Shown here in pieces: positions 37,477-49,683 of a stretch of DNA of 64,000 nt (position 1 is the first letter of the stretch; each line of letters starts with the position of its first letter). The notes beneath the pieces are model-generated. The model saw only the letters and a program-made list of their open reading frames with translations. It was not told the origin of the DNA and searched no databases. The stretch is from Coriolopsis trogii. Its lineage: Eukaryota > Basidiomycota > Agaricomycetes > Polyporales > Polyporaceae. The position numbers and the translations under genes were made by a program. The DNA lies in assembly GCA_020543525.1 (NCBI GenBank), contig JAHYIO010000003.1, forward strand, positions 992,001 through 1,056,000, given 5' to 3'.

Positions 37477-38831
37477 ATGTTCCTACGCCCTCTGAGCCCC
37501 AGCGCATCTGTCCCAGGCAATCGAGGCGCGGACATGATTACCTCTAGTCACGCGGAAGGCTTGCCGAACGACGATGCGGCCCAGAGCTCGGTCCTCCGAC
37601 TGGGACCTATCACTCCACGGCAGTCCCGAGAGATGGGATTGGAGCGCTACGAAAATCCTCAAGTCCAGGAGCTTCACGTGGTTGTCAGCGGAATACCGAT
37701 ATGTGACAAGACCAGTAGAACAATCTGGCATCCCTCGTTGGGCGTGGCGCCTGCCCGGCTTCCCGAGCTCGTCCGTATGTCACTCAACGGCGTCTTATGC
37801 GCTGGGGACTTGTCCAGAATCCAGGCACTCTCGCTGAAAAAGAACCCGATGCATAGACCCTACGAAGGCTACAAGGCAGTCATGCCCGTCTTGGCGACCG
37901 CTCGGGCGCTGCGAGTGCTTGTGCTCGAGGACTACTTGCTGAACGCCCCGTCCGAGCCACATCTCCATACTAGAGTCAGGCTCGACTTGCCGTGCTTGCA
38001 GCATGTGATCGTCAAAGACAAGGCGTTCAACATCCGCGCGTTCCTGCGCGCCCTCACTACTGTACCACCTCAAGTGTTCACCGTGGCGAAGATGTCAGGG
38101 GACGAGTCGTATCTTTACCGTGTCTTCTCAGATATGCTTCCCGAGGGGTACTTCCGCCGTCCCCCCTTCAAGGACGTCGACTGTATCACAGTCCAGTTCA
38201 CGCACAACACAGCCTGTCTGAACCTAGCGATAGGCTCGAAGATCAACGCCAGTTTCGGTGTCTTTTGTGACATACCCCCCCGGTCCGGCGCATTCCCTCG
38301 CGACATGCAGATCGCGCTCCTCAGAACTCTGAGTGTATTCCTCAAGGACCTTCGCCTCACCAAGTTTGTCGTCATGGGCGTGCACAAGGACCTCGGCTTC
38401 GAGTCGTGGCAGGACCTGCTGCAGAGCGTCAGTAGCATCCGCGAGCTCTGCGTCTTCCCGCAGGCTGCAGGATCGCTTGAATACTTCTGGCGCGCGCTGA
38501 AGTTCTCGGGCTGCGTGGACCTGGAGACTATAACGGTATGCGGAAGCCTCTGTACGTCTCAAGCACTGGACACCATCGCAGACGCAATCTTCGGTCGCCG
38601 CAACCCGCTAGCAAGGCTTGTACTCACGGTTGTACCTCTGGCTGTCTGCGACGGAAAGGCCGTTTTGTCAAGACGGAGAAGGATGCGATGGAGGATGCGA
38701 GGGACTGGGCCAAGATGATACAACGGCTTAAGCTTGCTGAGAAGGTTGAGGTGGGCCACATTGGTGTCATCCTCCCTCCTCGGAACTCCGTATACCGGTC
38801 AGCCGGTGGCATTGCAATTCCTCTTCCATAG
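37477..38831 (+). pseudogene. LRR/F-box-like protein gene with one frame break
   Basis: An intronless frame begins MFLRPLSPSASVPGNRG and reads through leucine-rich segments such as LVRMSLNGVLCAGDLSRIQA, LRVLVLEDYLL, LPCLQHVIVKD and IRELCVFPQAA, which resemble the C-terminal part of basidiomycete F-box proteins, though I see no F-box. Near 38668, after AVCDGKAVL, the frame turns into an Arg-rich nonsense tail. The +1 frame carries on plausibly as KTEKDAMEDARDWAKMIQRL and VEVGHIGVILPP to a stop at 38831. One missing base would explain it. Without correction the product has 413 residues; with it, about 450. Confidence 0.6.
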
Positions 38832-39108
38832 ACATGTACAGGAATATACTATGTACTGTACTCTTGCCGTTAAGGCGATTGCTGAGTTTCATCGACGGTG
38901 CGATAAGTGTTGTAGACATACCAAATTAGAAAGGTCGGACAGGGCGTCTACTGCCCTCGATACCAAGCTTGCATCAGACCATCACTCACTGGCAGGTTCT
39001 TTCCGCGTACTTACTCCGTTTTGCATCTCGCGTGTATCATCATGCACACTTTCGACAGCACCTAGCTGATGCCGTTGAGGGTGTCGTGCCTATCTCTACC
39101 TCCTCCTG

Positions 39109-41489
39109 ATGCTGGCTACTACTATCGATCGACGACAATGCCGATGTCTGAGCGGTCCGCGGCCGAGGGACTTATGGTGCAACATCCTTCCTTGGGTACA
39201 TCGTATCCTCGGTCATGCTGACCAGGCTACCGCGGTTTGTATCTCTTGCGCAAGGGGGCCTCTAGCGCCGCGCTCCTGGAAGAAGATGATAGATGAAAAG
39301 CAGCCTGTCGTGTATCGGACGACACGCGAACGTCTCCTTACTGGCGAAAGGGACGGATGCGAACTGTGCCGTTTGCTCGTTGCCCTCGGCGTTGCGGAGG
39401 GATCTGAGGTTGAGGTCGACCTCCAGATAGACCAGGATCCCGATAATCCTGTGGATGACCCGCCCGATACCCAGTACTTGCTTGTCCATGCTCGCATGCC
39501 AGAGACTCCGGACAGGTACATGACGTATTGTCTGTACGCATTTGCAGGTACGTCCAGCTCTCGGTGCGCTCGCTCTCAAAAACTTACGCATCGAGTGACT
39601 CCGGATCATTGTTTTCTCAGATGACAGGGCGGCGAGAGACATCGTCTGCAAGGCTCCGACGCTCCAAGTGGATTCCCCCCGGGCTCGTCGCCTCGCATTA
39701 GAAAGGATACACGACTGCATCGCCACTCATACCATATGTATGAAACCAGGAAGGACTTCTCTACCCACACGCGTCGTTGATTGTTGGAACCTGGATATGC
39801 CCCGTCTCGTGATCAGTGCAGACCTAGAGGACGCCTTTGTACCTCACGTAGCATTGAGCTATGTTTGGGGCAAGGACTACTCTCACTGTACGTACCTGGC
39901 AAATCACGATGCATATCAGGAATGTTATCGACTTCAATGTCATCCCTCAGACGATTCGGGACGCCATCAAAGTCACAAGGGGCCTCGGAATGCGCTATCT
40001 ATGGGTCGACGCCTTCTGTATCATCCAGGACTCGCACGAAGACAAGGTCCGGGAACTAGTGAAGATGGGCCGCATCTATCGAGACGCGTACTTCACAATT
40101 ATTGCGTCCAGTTCGCCAGGAGGCAACGCAGGGTTCCTGGAGGATCGTAGTCTTCCTCCTCACTTCCACATCCCATATTACTGTCGGAGTGGGCATCTGG
40201 GTACTGTCTACGTCGGGCGTCGAGGAGACACAGTACACTCTACAGTACCAGGGAAAGAGCCGATAGACCAACGTGCATGGTGCTTGCAAGAGTGGCTACT
40301 CTCCCCGCGCAAACTGATATACACTACCGACACCCTGAGGTACCACTGTCAGACGGTGGCTCGCCCTGTTGAAGACTCTATCCGAGAGATCAGAACGGTA
40401 CACAGCGCGTCCCTGGACCATGCCTTCCTCCCTCTACCGATGGCGATTCTTGCCAACCCCGATCTCGCCGAACTCTCCTCGGAGGAGCTCTTCGCCCGTC
40501 AATGTATGCTCTGGAGCTCGATGGTATCAAATTACACTCGGCGATCGCTTTCTCGGAACACGGACAAGCTCCTGGCCTTCGCCGCGGTCGCAGAGCAGTT
40601 CGACCACATCTGGCAGGTGGAATGGCACCCGGGACGGTACATCGCTGGACTATGGGTTAGGTTCCTGCCTCGCGATCTCCTGTGGTACCGCGAGTTAGCG
40701 AGCCATGAATGGCAGGACGACGCTCTGCGTCCGCGTCCTGCCGAGTACCTTGCGCCATCGTGGGCGTGGCCTTCCGTCGACGGACATGTCCTCGCTCGCG
40801 GGGGTACGCCATATGGACCCGACATCGTCGATGCTTGCCAAGTTTTAGAGTGCGACGTCACTCTCATGGACGGTCGCCTCCCATTCGGCGGAGTCACCAG
40901 TGGACATCTCAAGCTGCGCGCAGTCGTGGCTCCATCATTCTACATCGTCGAGCCCCCTCCGCAAGGGAATAGGCCTGGTTACGGCGAGGCGTTCTACTAT
41001 AGGGTCTTTGCACCTACCGCCAAGCTGAAGCGCATGGCGGAAACTTCGCTACACACGTGTTCCGACGCCTCAGGACTCACGACATCGTTGCCACTGGGCA
41101 CGCTGCATCGAAACGAGTTCGACTTCGAGATGCATGTCACGATCCCTCCTCATCTCGCGCGCGAGGTCCGCCTCGTCGCGGTCGGATGGGGCACATTCAG
41201 ACACGATCAGTCCCTTCTCAAGAGGATCGGCCATTGTGATATCTACTTTGACAGCCCTGAGCGCAAGGACGCTGAGGATTGCTGGCTTGTTGTGGTCAGC
41301 CGGAGGAACACTCGCTCGAATCGCAGTCTTTCTGGGGAAGGACTACTCGTGACGCACGCGGGCGACGGGAGGTACAGGCGGATCGGATACTGGTGCATGC
41401 ATCTGGAGTTCGTCGACCAGTCGGACGGGCCGGAGGTCACGGCGTGGCTGGAAGCAGAGGCAGAGCACATTGTTATCAGTCTAATATGA
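39109..41489 (+). CDS. HET-domain protein (heterokaryon incompatibility type)
   Basis: HET domains occur in fungal non-self recognition proteins whose activation leads to cell death of fused cells, but most members are uncharacterised. Exon 1 is 39109-39547; exon 2 is 39621-41489. Before the domain lies CDLCRLLVALG-like Cys-containing sequence (ERDGCELCRLL). The domain shows HVALSYVWG, LPQTI-like VIPQTIRDAIKVTRGLG, MRYLWVDAFCIIQD, MGRIYRDAYFTIIASSS and RAWCLQEWLLSPR. About 300 residues of variable C-terminus follow, including LAPSWAWPSVDG. Between SYVWGKDYSHC and NVIDFNV, at about 39900-39935, the frame shifts. Only an intron of about 28 nt or an extra base would join it, so the model is uncertain there. 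Confidence 0.8.
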
Positions 41490-42009
41490 ACACTGGAGAA
41501 ATGGTACGCAGAATCTCTTGCCTACATATTATGCTCATTTTGTCATGAATGGCAGGCCTTGTACGCATGCCCGAGTCGTGCCTTGCAGATCGCCTCGACC
41601 TGACGGAGAATATGATGTACAGGTAATATGGAACTGCAGCTGCATAAGCTCTCGAAGTGACAGCGCTCCTCACCACACAGACAATCCCCGCGCTGATCTA
41701 GTATTTATGAGGAGGATCGACAGCGTATCTGTGGGCCGCGGCCTTACGAGCTCATGGAAGTTGGATCTGGAGGCGCCACACACTGTCGATGCTATATTCA
41801 GGCGCTGACGCGTTCCCAGGAAGAGCTTCGTGCAAGCCTCATGTTGCTGCTGCAGCAGCCATAGGGCATGGTAGAACAGCACTCCTCCCTCTCAAGCTTT
41901 ACATCCACCACCGACCGAGTTTCTCCCTTCGCCTGAAGGGTTCGGTTCACTCGCTCCCCTGTCGAGGAACTCCCATCACCTCAACATCTTGGATTCTATC
42001 TTCATCATT
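41490..42009. other. Intergenic region
   Basis: 520 bp between HET gene and zinc-finger gene; frames of 60-110 codons without recognisable content. Confidence 0.45.
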
Positions 42010-43415
42010 ATGCCGGCCGTACGGTGCGACCAATGCAAGCAAATATTTGGGGGTCAAAAGCTGGCAAAGCAGCATGTCGCTGCGGTCGGTCACTCTTCTG
42101 GTATCTCTTACTTCTGCATAGAATGCAACGCAACCTACGGTACCGCCAAGGAACTTCGCACACACAGGGCACTAACGGGCCATAGTGTACCAGCGGGCGG
42201 CGCACCACCTCGAGTCCCGGGCTCAGCGTCATTCAAACCGAAGGCCACACCTAAGAAACCAGTTGTGCATATTCCCACATCTTGCCCCGAGTGTCAGGTG
42301 ATGTTTCCTTCTCCTGATACCCTCCTCAGCGTATGTCTCTTGGTCTAGTCCTGAATTTTGAACCGACGATTGATTTAGCACACTCCATAGCATCGCCGAA
42401 CGGTGCACCACCTGCCCGTGCACCCCATAATGAAATGTCCGCGCTGTCTACAGAATATCCCCCTCGGACAAATATACGAACGTGCCCATTGTACCCTGAT
42501 CAAGTGCTCAATATGTAATCGACCTTTTCTGGATAACTCATCACTCGAAGATGTGAGTAAACTGGCCTCAAATTGTTCAGCGGCTCATGATCCATGGCGT
42601 AGCATATGGCGTCTTCCTCATGTGTGGTGTGCAAGCGGTGCCTGGCCCCAGAGGAATCCTTGCAGGAACACTACTTCAAGTCTGTCATGCACTCCAAGTG
42701 CGCTTCCTGCAAACTTGGTTTTGAGAATGTGGCGGCCCTCCACAAGGTGATGACTGCGTATGCAGCAAGCTGCGAAGCCACAGCCTTTGTTCACCTAGGA
42801 ATTATATTGCAGCACAACGTGAAGTGTCCCAATGTCCTAGCAACGAAAGCAGTGAAGAGGCAGCCACGACCGCCGTTGAGGGGGCATGGTCATGGTGGCC
42901 CCGAGTCACCCTCGAGTACGGTAGGACGAGTCCATCCTTGCCATGCAATGCCCATCTGAACTGCGAGGTCTCAGGCCGGCTACACCGGGCAAGATTCCAA
43001 AGCTCGTGAGACTTGGTCGCGCTCCTCGACACCCTCCCCCGACGCCACATGGCCCCTGGACTATCCTCCTCACGTAATCCCCAAAGAGCCAAGTCCCAAA
43101 CTTCCATCTCCAGAGGTACGCTGCCTCTATCAAGCACAAACTCCAGACTCAATTGTGCGTTACCTCGTCTGCACTATCATGACGGGCGTGGGTTAGCAGC
43201 TGTCGCCTTGGCGATGTAGGGCTTGCTCGGAAAATACAGTGGACCCCATAGTGACTCTTTGTGGCCACCTCTTGTGTCATGGGTGAGCCGTGCTATCAAG
43301 GTCTCTCACATACGTCGTCTCATCCCTTCATAGGTGTATCATCGCATCACTCAAGACGCAGTTGTGTTGTCCAGTATGCCAGCACGTGTTCTTGAGACGA
43401 TTGAACGATGTGTGA
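42010..43415 (+). CDS. C2H2 zinc-finger protein with C-terminal RING finger
   Basis: Seven exons, all meeting in phase: 42010-42330, 42391-42552, 42603-42746, 42813-42920, 42975-43115, 43197-43282 and 43334-43415, for 347 residues. The N-terminal fingers are CDQCKQIFGGQKLAKQHVAA, CIECNATYGTAKELRTHRAL with H-x5-H spacing, CPECQVMFPS, and CVVCKRCLAPEES with CASCKLGFENVAALH. A Pro/Ser-rich linker follows. The last 45 residues form a C3HC4 RING: CRAC, 11 residues, CGHLLCHGC, then CCPVC. A RING of this type suggests E3 ubiquitin ligase activity, with the C2H2 fingers binding nucleic acid or protein (inference). The exon 4/5 boundary is the least certain part, because another frame there also looks protein-like. 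Confidence 0.7.
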
Positions 43416-43630
43416 GGGGTCAATCGTTTGTGTATGTATTCTGCGGCTGCATTTCTGAGATCCATGAACGACGATAGCAATGCGAACCATCCATTATCCG
43501 CTCTATGCACAGCCCTCAAAGACAGCACAGATGCCAGAGGAGTGACGATATGAGAACACGTCTCGGAAGTCCATGTACCGTGACCGTCGTAATATATACA
43601 GAGACACCGCTCCGACGCCCCGCGCGCAAG

Positions 43631-46600
43631 CTATGACACCCCATCCCCATTTGAAAGCGGATGCATGCCCGACGGAGTCGGCGGCAGGTTCAGCTGTCTA
43701 TCGACAACATCTGGTGTCACTTTCCCGTTCACCAGCGGTGCGTCAGCGGCAGAAGGACCGTCCACCTTCGCCGGCGTCGGAGGAGGAACATTCGCGTCTG
43801 CATTTGCCTCCGCCTCCGCGTCGCCGTCCCCGTTCACGTCGACCTCCGAATCCACCGGATCCGAAGCCAATGGCAATCCGGTGATGGGGGCCGGAGCCGG
43901 GATCGGAACAGGAGCCCGGACGACCGCGTCGTCCGCCATCGGGTCGACCTGAGGGGTGGCCGCACGCGACTCTGGCGCAGGAGAGGGCGAGAAGCCCGGG
44001 GATGGCGTCGAGAACGGCGGTGGAAGGGCCTTCTCCACGTTCGGCGGCTGTGCAGACGCAGGTGCAGGCGCAGGGATCGGGATCGACGCTGCGCGACCGT
44101 TGACGTTGAGCGTGCCCGCTCGCGCGAGCATCCCTCGGAAGCGGCCTGCGTTGTGCACCGGCTGCTGGGGCCCCGGCTGGGCTGGGGACGGTTGCTGGAC
44201 AGGCGCTGCGACTCGCTTTTCGGACACGATGGTTTCGAGCATCGCTGTCGGTGCCGTGACGTTCTTCAGACCCGTCAGCTTCTCCTGTAGATAGCGAGCG
44301 TCTGCGAGGAGCCTGTTCCGGCCGCGATTTCCGTTATTGCGCGCAAAGTCAACGATGAAGGGAGAAACATACCTCTCCTTGGCTTCGAGCGAGGGCAGCT
44401 CGATCTTCGTGTACTCCTCCGACAGTCGATGGTTGATGGCAGCGAAGACTTGTGTCATCACGTACTAGCCACAAGTCAATCTTCCGCCCTCAGATGTTGG
44501 CCATGAAGGGACATACCTCGACTACTGAAGACGGAAGATATCGCGAGAGGACTTTGTGCAACGTCACGGTCTCCTTCACCAACACTTCCATATAATCGTT
44601 GACGCCACCGCCATCCTTGGGCACGTCCCACTTGACAGCTTGAAGAGTCCGGATGTGTGCGGTGAGACGGTCTCCCATGATAGCAATGAGCTTCGCATGG
44701 ATCTCGTTCTGATGCTCTTGGTAGTCCTGAATACAAGATAGTCGAGAGTCAGTCTCATGCTGAACGTAGCAACGGCTAAGAGCATCACCCGCTTGAGCTT
44801 GTCGAACTCGATCAACATGACGGCCTGCTTCTGGTTCAGGTGTCTCCGGAACGTCTCCCGAATATATGGAATGAGCGAGATCATGATCGCCAGCGACTGG
44901 GATGCAAGCGCTACCCAACCCCAATCAGTCCGAAGCTCCCTCCGACTCGTGCGTACAAACGAAGAGTCAACGCACCGAGATGCTTCGCCGTGATGTTCTT
45001 CAACCCGGCGGAGCGCATCGCCCCCGCGCCCAGCACCACCTGACACGTGCGCGAGTTGAACGACTTGAGCAGCTCGATGATGCGGCTCATCGTGTCGATC
45101 GTGAGCAACGGCAGGTTCACGATGACTCTCAAGTAGTCAATCAGCAGCATGAGCACGTCCAGGGTCGCAGAGACCGCAAAGTACGCGCGCTCCTCGACAC
45201 GCAGGTGTTTCGTCGGCGCGTTCGCAGATCGTCTGCGCTGCGTGCGTCCGGGTGAAGAGGGGAAGCTCGGGGAAGGAAGAGGAGAGGACGGGCGCGGCTG
45301 CCCAGAGCTGCTTCCATTGACGGTGAGCGACGGCGAAGGGGGCGCAGGAGACGGGGGGACAGGTGAGAGCGTGTCCGCTGGTGGGCGGTTCAAGAGGAGG
45401 TCGGGCGGGTCGGAGATGGAGGCGTCGACGATGATGTCCACTGTCCGTTGTATTGACGGCGCGACTTCTGCGGCGTTCCACTGCTCGTCCTCTACAAGTT
45501 TTGCGGACTGGTTGAGCTGCCCCTGATGGAAGTGCTGCAGGAAGCTCTTTGCCTGTGAAGTCCATTTCAGCCGAATCCCGCATAGCGCCGACAAGGGGAT
45601 ATTCACCTGGCTGACTATAGTCCCGCGAAGGCCGACGATCATTCGTCTACAGATGGTCTCCGACTTTACGACGAACTCCCACGACTCGTTGAACAATGCA
45701 CAGAAGCTGGGTAGGTCAAGCGCAGTGTGCTGCTCCACGCGAATGCTGATGACTGTGGATGCGCGAGCGTTCGCCAGCTCCGCCGCAGACGACAGGATGT
45801 CGGAAAGTTCCTCTTGCAGAGCCGTAACGTCCACTTGAACCTTGGGCGAACTGTAGGTCCGATGAGGGTGTCAACGGATGTCATACAATAGAGTGGACGC
45901 ACTGGATGCTCTGGATGACATCAACCAGGATGGCGTTTTGCTTGTGTAGGCCCTCGATGCAGTTTAGCAGACTGCGATACATACCGCGCGCGACTTCTAA
46001 GAACGCAGGATGTGACATGTCCCGTAACGCAGCACCAGCATTAGGCCTAAAGCATGTCAGCATATTGTCACGGAAAGCCATATCGTTGTACATACTGTAC
46101 TGGGGCTCCGTCGTCGTCTGGCATCTCGAATGAAGGTATTCGCTTGGTAATACGTCAGTACGTCGATGGTAGCGGCCTATTGCACTGTGACATACCCGCT
46201 TGATGGAACTTCGCACCTCGGTCATGACTACTTCTCTCCAGGACAATGTCGCCTCCAAAATACCTCTTGTGCGCATCAACGACTGGAGCAGCGGACGCAG
46301 GCGGTCGCGTAGAGACATGTCAAAGTCTAGTCGGCGCGCCTCCATCCACGTCTCCTGGTTTGAATCAATACGCTCTACGAGGTCGTGGCGCAGAAGATTT
46401 ACGAACTCGGACGTTAACGAAGTGGTGATTTCCATGGTAAGTGTCCGTAGATGCTCTGGAAGCGCAACAAACGCTTTGAGTGATGACAAGGGTATCTGAG
46501 GAGCCGGCGGCGGTGGGGGAGGGGGAGGCGTTGCGGGTGGTGACTCCAAAACAGTCGGTAGAGGAGATGGGGATGAGCGGCCATTCTTGACCAGTGTTGG

Positions 46601-47756
46601 TGGCGGTTGTGTGGGTTGATGTTTCTCAGTGTCGAGGTGGTAGAGTCTGTCCAGCTCCTCAATCATGTCCAGTGCTTCACCCCACTGGCCCGCGCCCACC
46701 AAGCTTCTCGCGACTCCGGTCATCTCCATGACACCTCCCACGAACCTTACGCCGTCCTTCACAGCACCCAGGTTCCGCATTCTCCCCTCTTTACGAACAA
46801 TCTCAAGTCCGCGCTTCGCGCCTTTCTCATCCACATCTTTGAGCAGTCCTCGCAGGTGTGATATTCGGTCCAGACACTGCTCCGACTCCGTCTGGAGGTC
46901 CTGGAGATTTGAAAGAGCAGCGAAGAACGAGGTCGACCGTACGGAGATCTCACGGATTAGGTGCTGCTCGATTGTGTCAGCATAGTGGGACAGCTTCTCC
47001 AGCAAGGGCAGGGAATGCGAGAGAGAGGATGGGTCGGAGAACTCCTCGCCTTCCCGCTGTTCAGTGACAGCGTTGAACGTGCGCGGGTCGCCGAGATTAA
47101 ACTCGCGCTCAAAGAACACGGGAGGGACGGTCTCTAGTGGTGGGAGCGACTTCCCTGGAGGCGGTCTTGGCGTTCGAGGGGTGCGGGGCGTCGGCGGTAC
47201 TTCCATGCTGGATGAACTCGAGGAGGGCATGAGCTGCTCCTCAATCTGCGCGGCGCCGTCTCGGCCCTGTTCGGCGTTGTGCAGAAAACGTTCCCATTCT
47301 GGCACTATTGCGCGGAGGTAGGAGTCGAAGTCTTTCCGGCGGACGCGTGGTAGGTCGGCGGGAGGTACAGCAGGAAGAGCGGAATGCGCCTTGGGCGGTG
47401 CAGACTTCTTGTGCGGGTTGTTCACCACGTTTGAAATGGCTGGTGAGAATGAGCAACCTGAGTCGTATCTTCAGCACCACAGTATGGAACACACCGTTGA
47501 ATCCATGCCTCGAGCTACTCCATTCCGAGGGAAGTGAACCAAATGCAAGAGATGTGAGGGAGGCATTGTTGTAGACATCGTACGGCGCATTGTTGGCTAG
47601 ATAGTCTCCTCTCCCTTCAGTAGTCTCGGAGACACTGCCTGGACCTGGACGCCTAGTGTCATAGTTGAAGCGGTAGGAGCGCGAGGCGGCATTGAATGTG
47701 GGAAGGTCTCCGACAGGCGTAGCAGGACGCGAAGGCGTTGACGCGTAGTCGGACAT
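43631..47756 (-). CDS. VPS54: Vps54, GARP tethering complex subunit
   Basis: Subunit of the GARP complex (Vps51-54), which tethers endosome-derived vesicles at the trans-Golgi. Ten exons: 47756-47495, 47439-46196, 46142-46096, 46046-45903, 45850-45607, 45552-44976, 44910-44789, 44726-44517, 44464-44373 and 44312-43631. They sum to 3624 nt, or 1207 residues. Landmarks: DFDSYLRAIVPEWERFL, FFEREFNLGDPRTF, LLEKLSHYADTIEQHL, the coiled region FFAALSNLQDLQTESEQCLD, PNAGAALRDMSHPAFLEVAR, RVEERAYFAVSATLD, and the Vps54 C-terminal core KLIAIMGDRLTAHIRTLQ with YVMTQVFAAINHRLSEEYTK. A low-complexity Pro/Ala tail of about 170 residues follows and seems long for the family. Pro-rich insertions also occur near 46510 and 45300. 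It is convergent with the RING gene and divergent from SAM37. Confidence 0.92.
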
Positions 47757-48014
47757 AGATCAAGACGGCCTGCGAGAATGTGAGAGCAACGACCTCAAGG
47801 TTTAGGCCCTCAGAGCGGCATAGAAACGAGGACGCAACGTCGAGGAGGTGCAGAAAGGTAGCGGGAGGGGTGGAGGAGGCAGAGGGGTTTGTGCAGTGAC
47901 TGTAAGTTGGTCCAATTCACAGCACATCTACGGGCGCTTCGCATGCAGTCATACACGTTACGTACACAACTGGCCTCTCATCCTCGACAAGCGCTCAGTT
48001 GCACCCTGACCACC

Positions 48015-49028
48015 ATGGCGAGTGCATTGGCCATCTCCCTCCCCGCCCCCCTCCGCCATTTCTTCTCGCGCTTTCCCCTCTACACACACCCAGAGATTGC
48101 GTCTCCGGAAAAAGCACGCCCAGTCACCTCGCCCACACTCTGGATACACGTCCCTTGGAGTCCGGATGCCGATGTGCTGAGTAGCGACGTCGAGTGTCTC
48201 AAATGGCAAGCGTACCTCGCCCTTCGTGGCCTAGCAGACATATCAGTACGCTGGGATGTTTCTGTTGACGGCGCGCTGGACGCGCGGCTCCCAAACCTAC
48301 ACGTACCCCTCAAGACGTTGCCTGGAGCGTCGGTCGAAGTGAAGGCGCAAGACGACGGAGAGGGCGAACTATTGCCTGCGCACTTGATCCCGGAGTGGGT
48401 AGACGGACAAGTCGGTGGTCTCGACGAGCTGGAAGGATATGCGGACGAAGCCGCGCGAGATGAGAGTCGCGCATGGGTCGCGCTTTTGGAAGGCAATGTG
48501 CATGCAGCCCTGGTACGCTTCCCGCCCTGCTCCGACGTTCTAGCATTCACGCCTATTCTTCCTAGGTATTGAGCCATTCCTCTCCGAGTACGCTTCTGAG
48601 CATCTTATCTCCATATTCCAACAAACCTCGCTCGCTCGAGGCCGTGCTTCCTCATCCACCCGCACCGCTATTTGGCATCAGCTCTTTCTTGCCCTCTTAC
48701 GGGACGCATATTGACGTCGAAGCTATCGAGCAGCAATACAAAGATGCCATCTCATCCCTTTCCGAACGTCTTGGGACCGACAAGTGGTTCCTTGGGTCAT
48801 CGTGAGTATACTCGCTCGGCTTGTGCATGCTCCTACTCACAGTTTCAAAGGTCGCCCACAGCTCTCGATGCACTCGTCTTTGCATATCTCCACTGCATAC
48901 TGCATTCCAAGGAGCACACCATACGCTTCGAAGTTACTCGACGCGTCAACCTGGTTGCCTGGGAACGACGAGTACAGAGCCAAGTACGCAGTGCCTTTCG
49001 GATGGTCCCAATAATTTCGGCCTCTTAG
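48015..49028 (+). CDS. SAM37: Sam37/metaxin-type mitochondrial outer membrane protein
   Basis: Subunit of the SAM complex that inserts beta-barrel proteins into the mitochondrial outer membrane. Exons 48015-48512, 48566-48801 and 48851-49028 give 303 residues. The N-terminal metaxin/Tom37 region contains LWIHVPWSPDADVLSSDVEC, LKWQAYLALRG and LPNLHVPLKTLPG. It continues to RAWVALLEGNVHAAL and a GST-C-like segment PTALDALVFAYLHCILHS with NLVAWERRV. The ATG at 48015 has a good CACCATGG context; the frame is open upstream but carries no family sequence. A GTACGC near the end (VQSQ|GTACGC) could be another donor, so the C-terminus may be longer. Usual fungal members end in a membrane anchor, which is not visible here. 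Confidence 0.8.
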
Positions 49029-49683
49029 TGCATGTCGTATCCCGAATATAACACGTCATGAATGCTGAGTGAAGCTGCCACTCATACTATCAGGCGTGTA
49101 CATTGGTAAGTTTGACACTCATCGATTGAAGCTGCGCATCCAAGGAGCACAAGGTTTAAGGCGGGCTTGATTATAACTCTCGTATGTCTTGTGTCTGATG
49201 TTGTAACCATGTGAGCTCTTCTCCTTCGGTTTCCGCTCATGATGGTTTATTTTACACTGTCTAGCCTACAATGCAGGATTCAGACAATGTCTGCCATCAT
49301 CCTTTTATAACGACCACAGTGAGCCCGCCCGTTCGAGGTCGCGCTCATTGAGACAGAATGGATGGAAAATTCAAGTCGAATATCCGTCAGGGGTACGAGC
49401 TCTTCAGATTACATACCGGGGGACATAAGGGCACGCACCTTCCTTTCCCGATCATCGCCCTATATCACCCGTCATACAGTCATCTATGCGCGTTCCCACT
49501 CAGAACCCAGTCTTCAACAGCTATGGGAACTGTTTGTGCGAGGGCGACCCCCATGACCTGGAGCACGTCCAAAGGACTGCGGTGATTTGACTATGTCTAT
49601 AAGTAACCCGAGGCGTATCCATTCTTATCCCAGGTCTGCGTTCTCGCCCCACTTGTGCCCATCGAACCTCCCAGCTCAGAACT
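49029..49683. other. Intergenic region
   Basis: About 650 bp between SAM37 and the monooxygenase gene. It may include a missed last exon of SAM37; otherwise only short frames (64-75 codons) are present. Confidence 0.45.

Noticed and set aside
43661..44294. Plus-strand ORFs of 95-209 codons opposite the VPS54 tail.
   Set aside because: Shadows of the Pro/Ala-rich tail, with no independent start context or motif.
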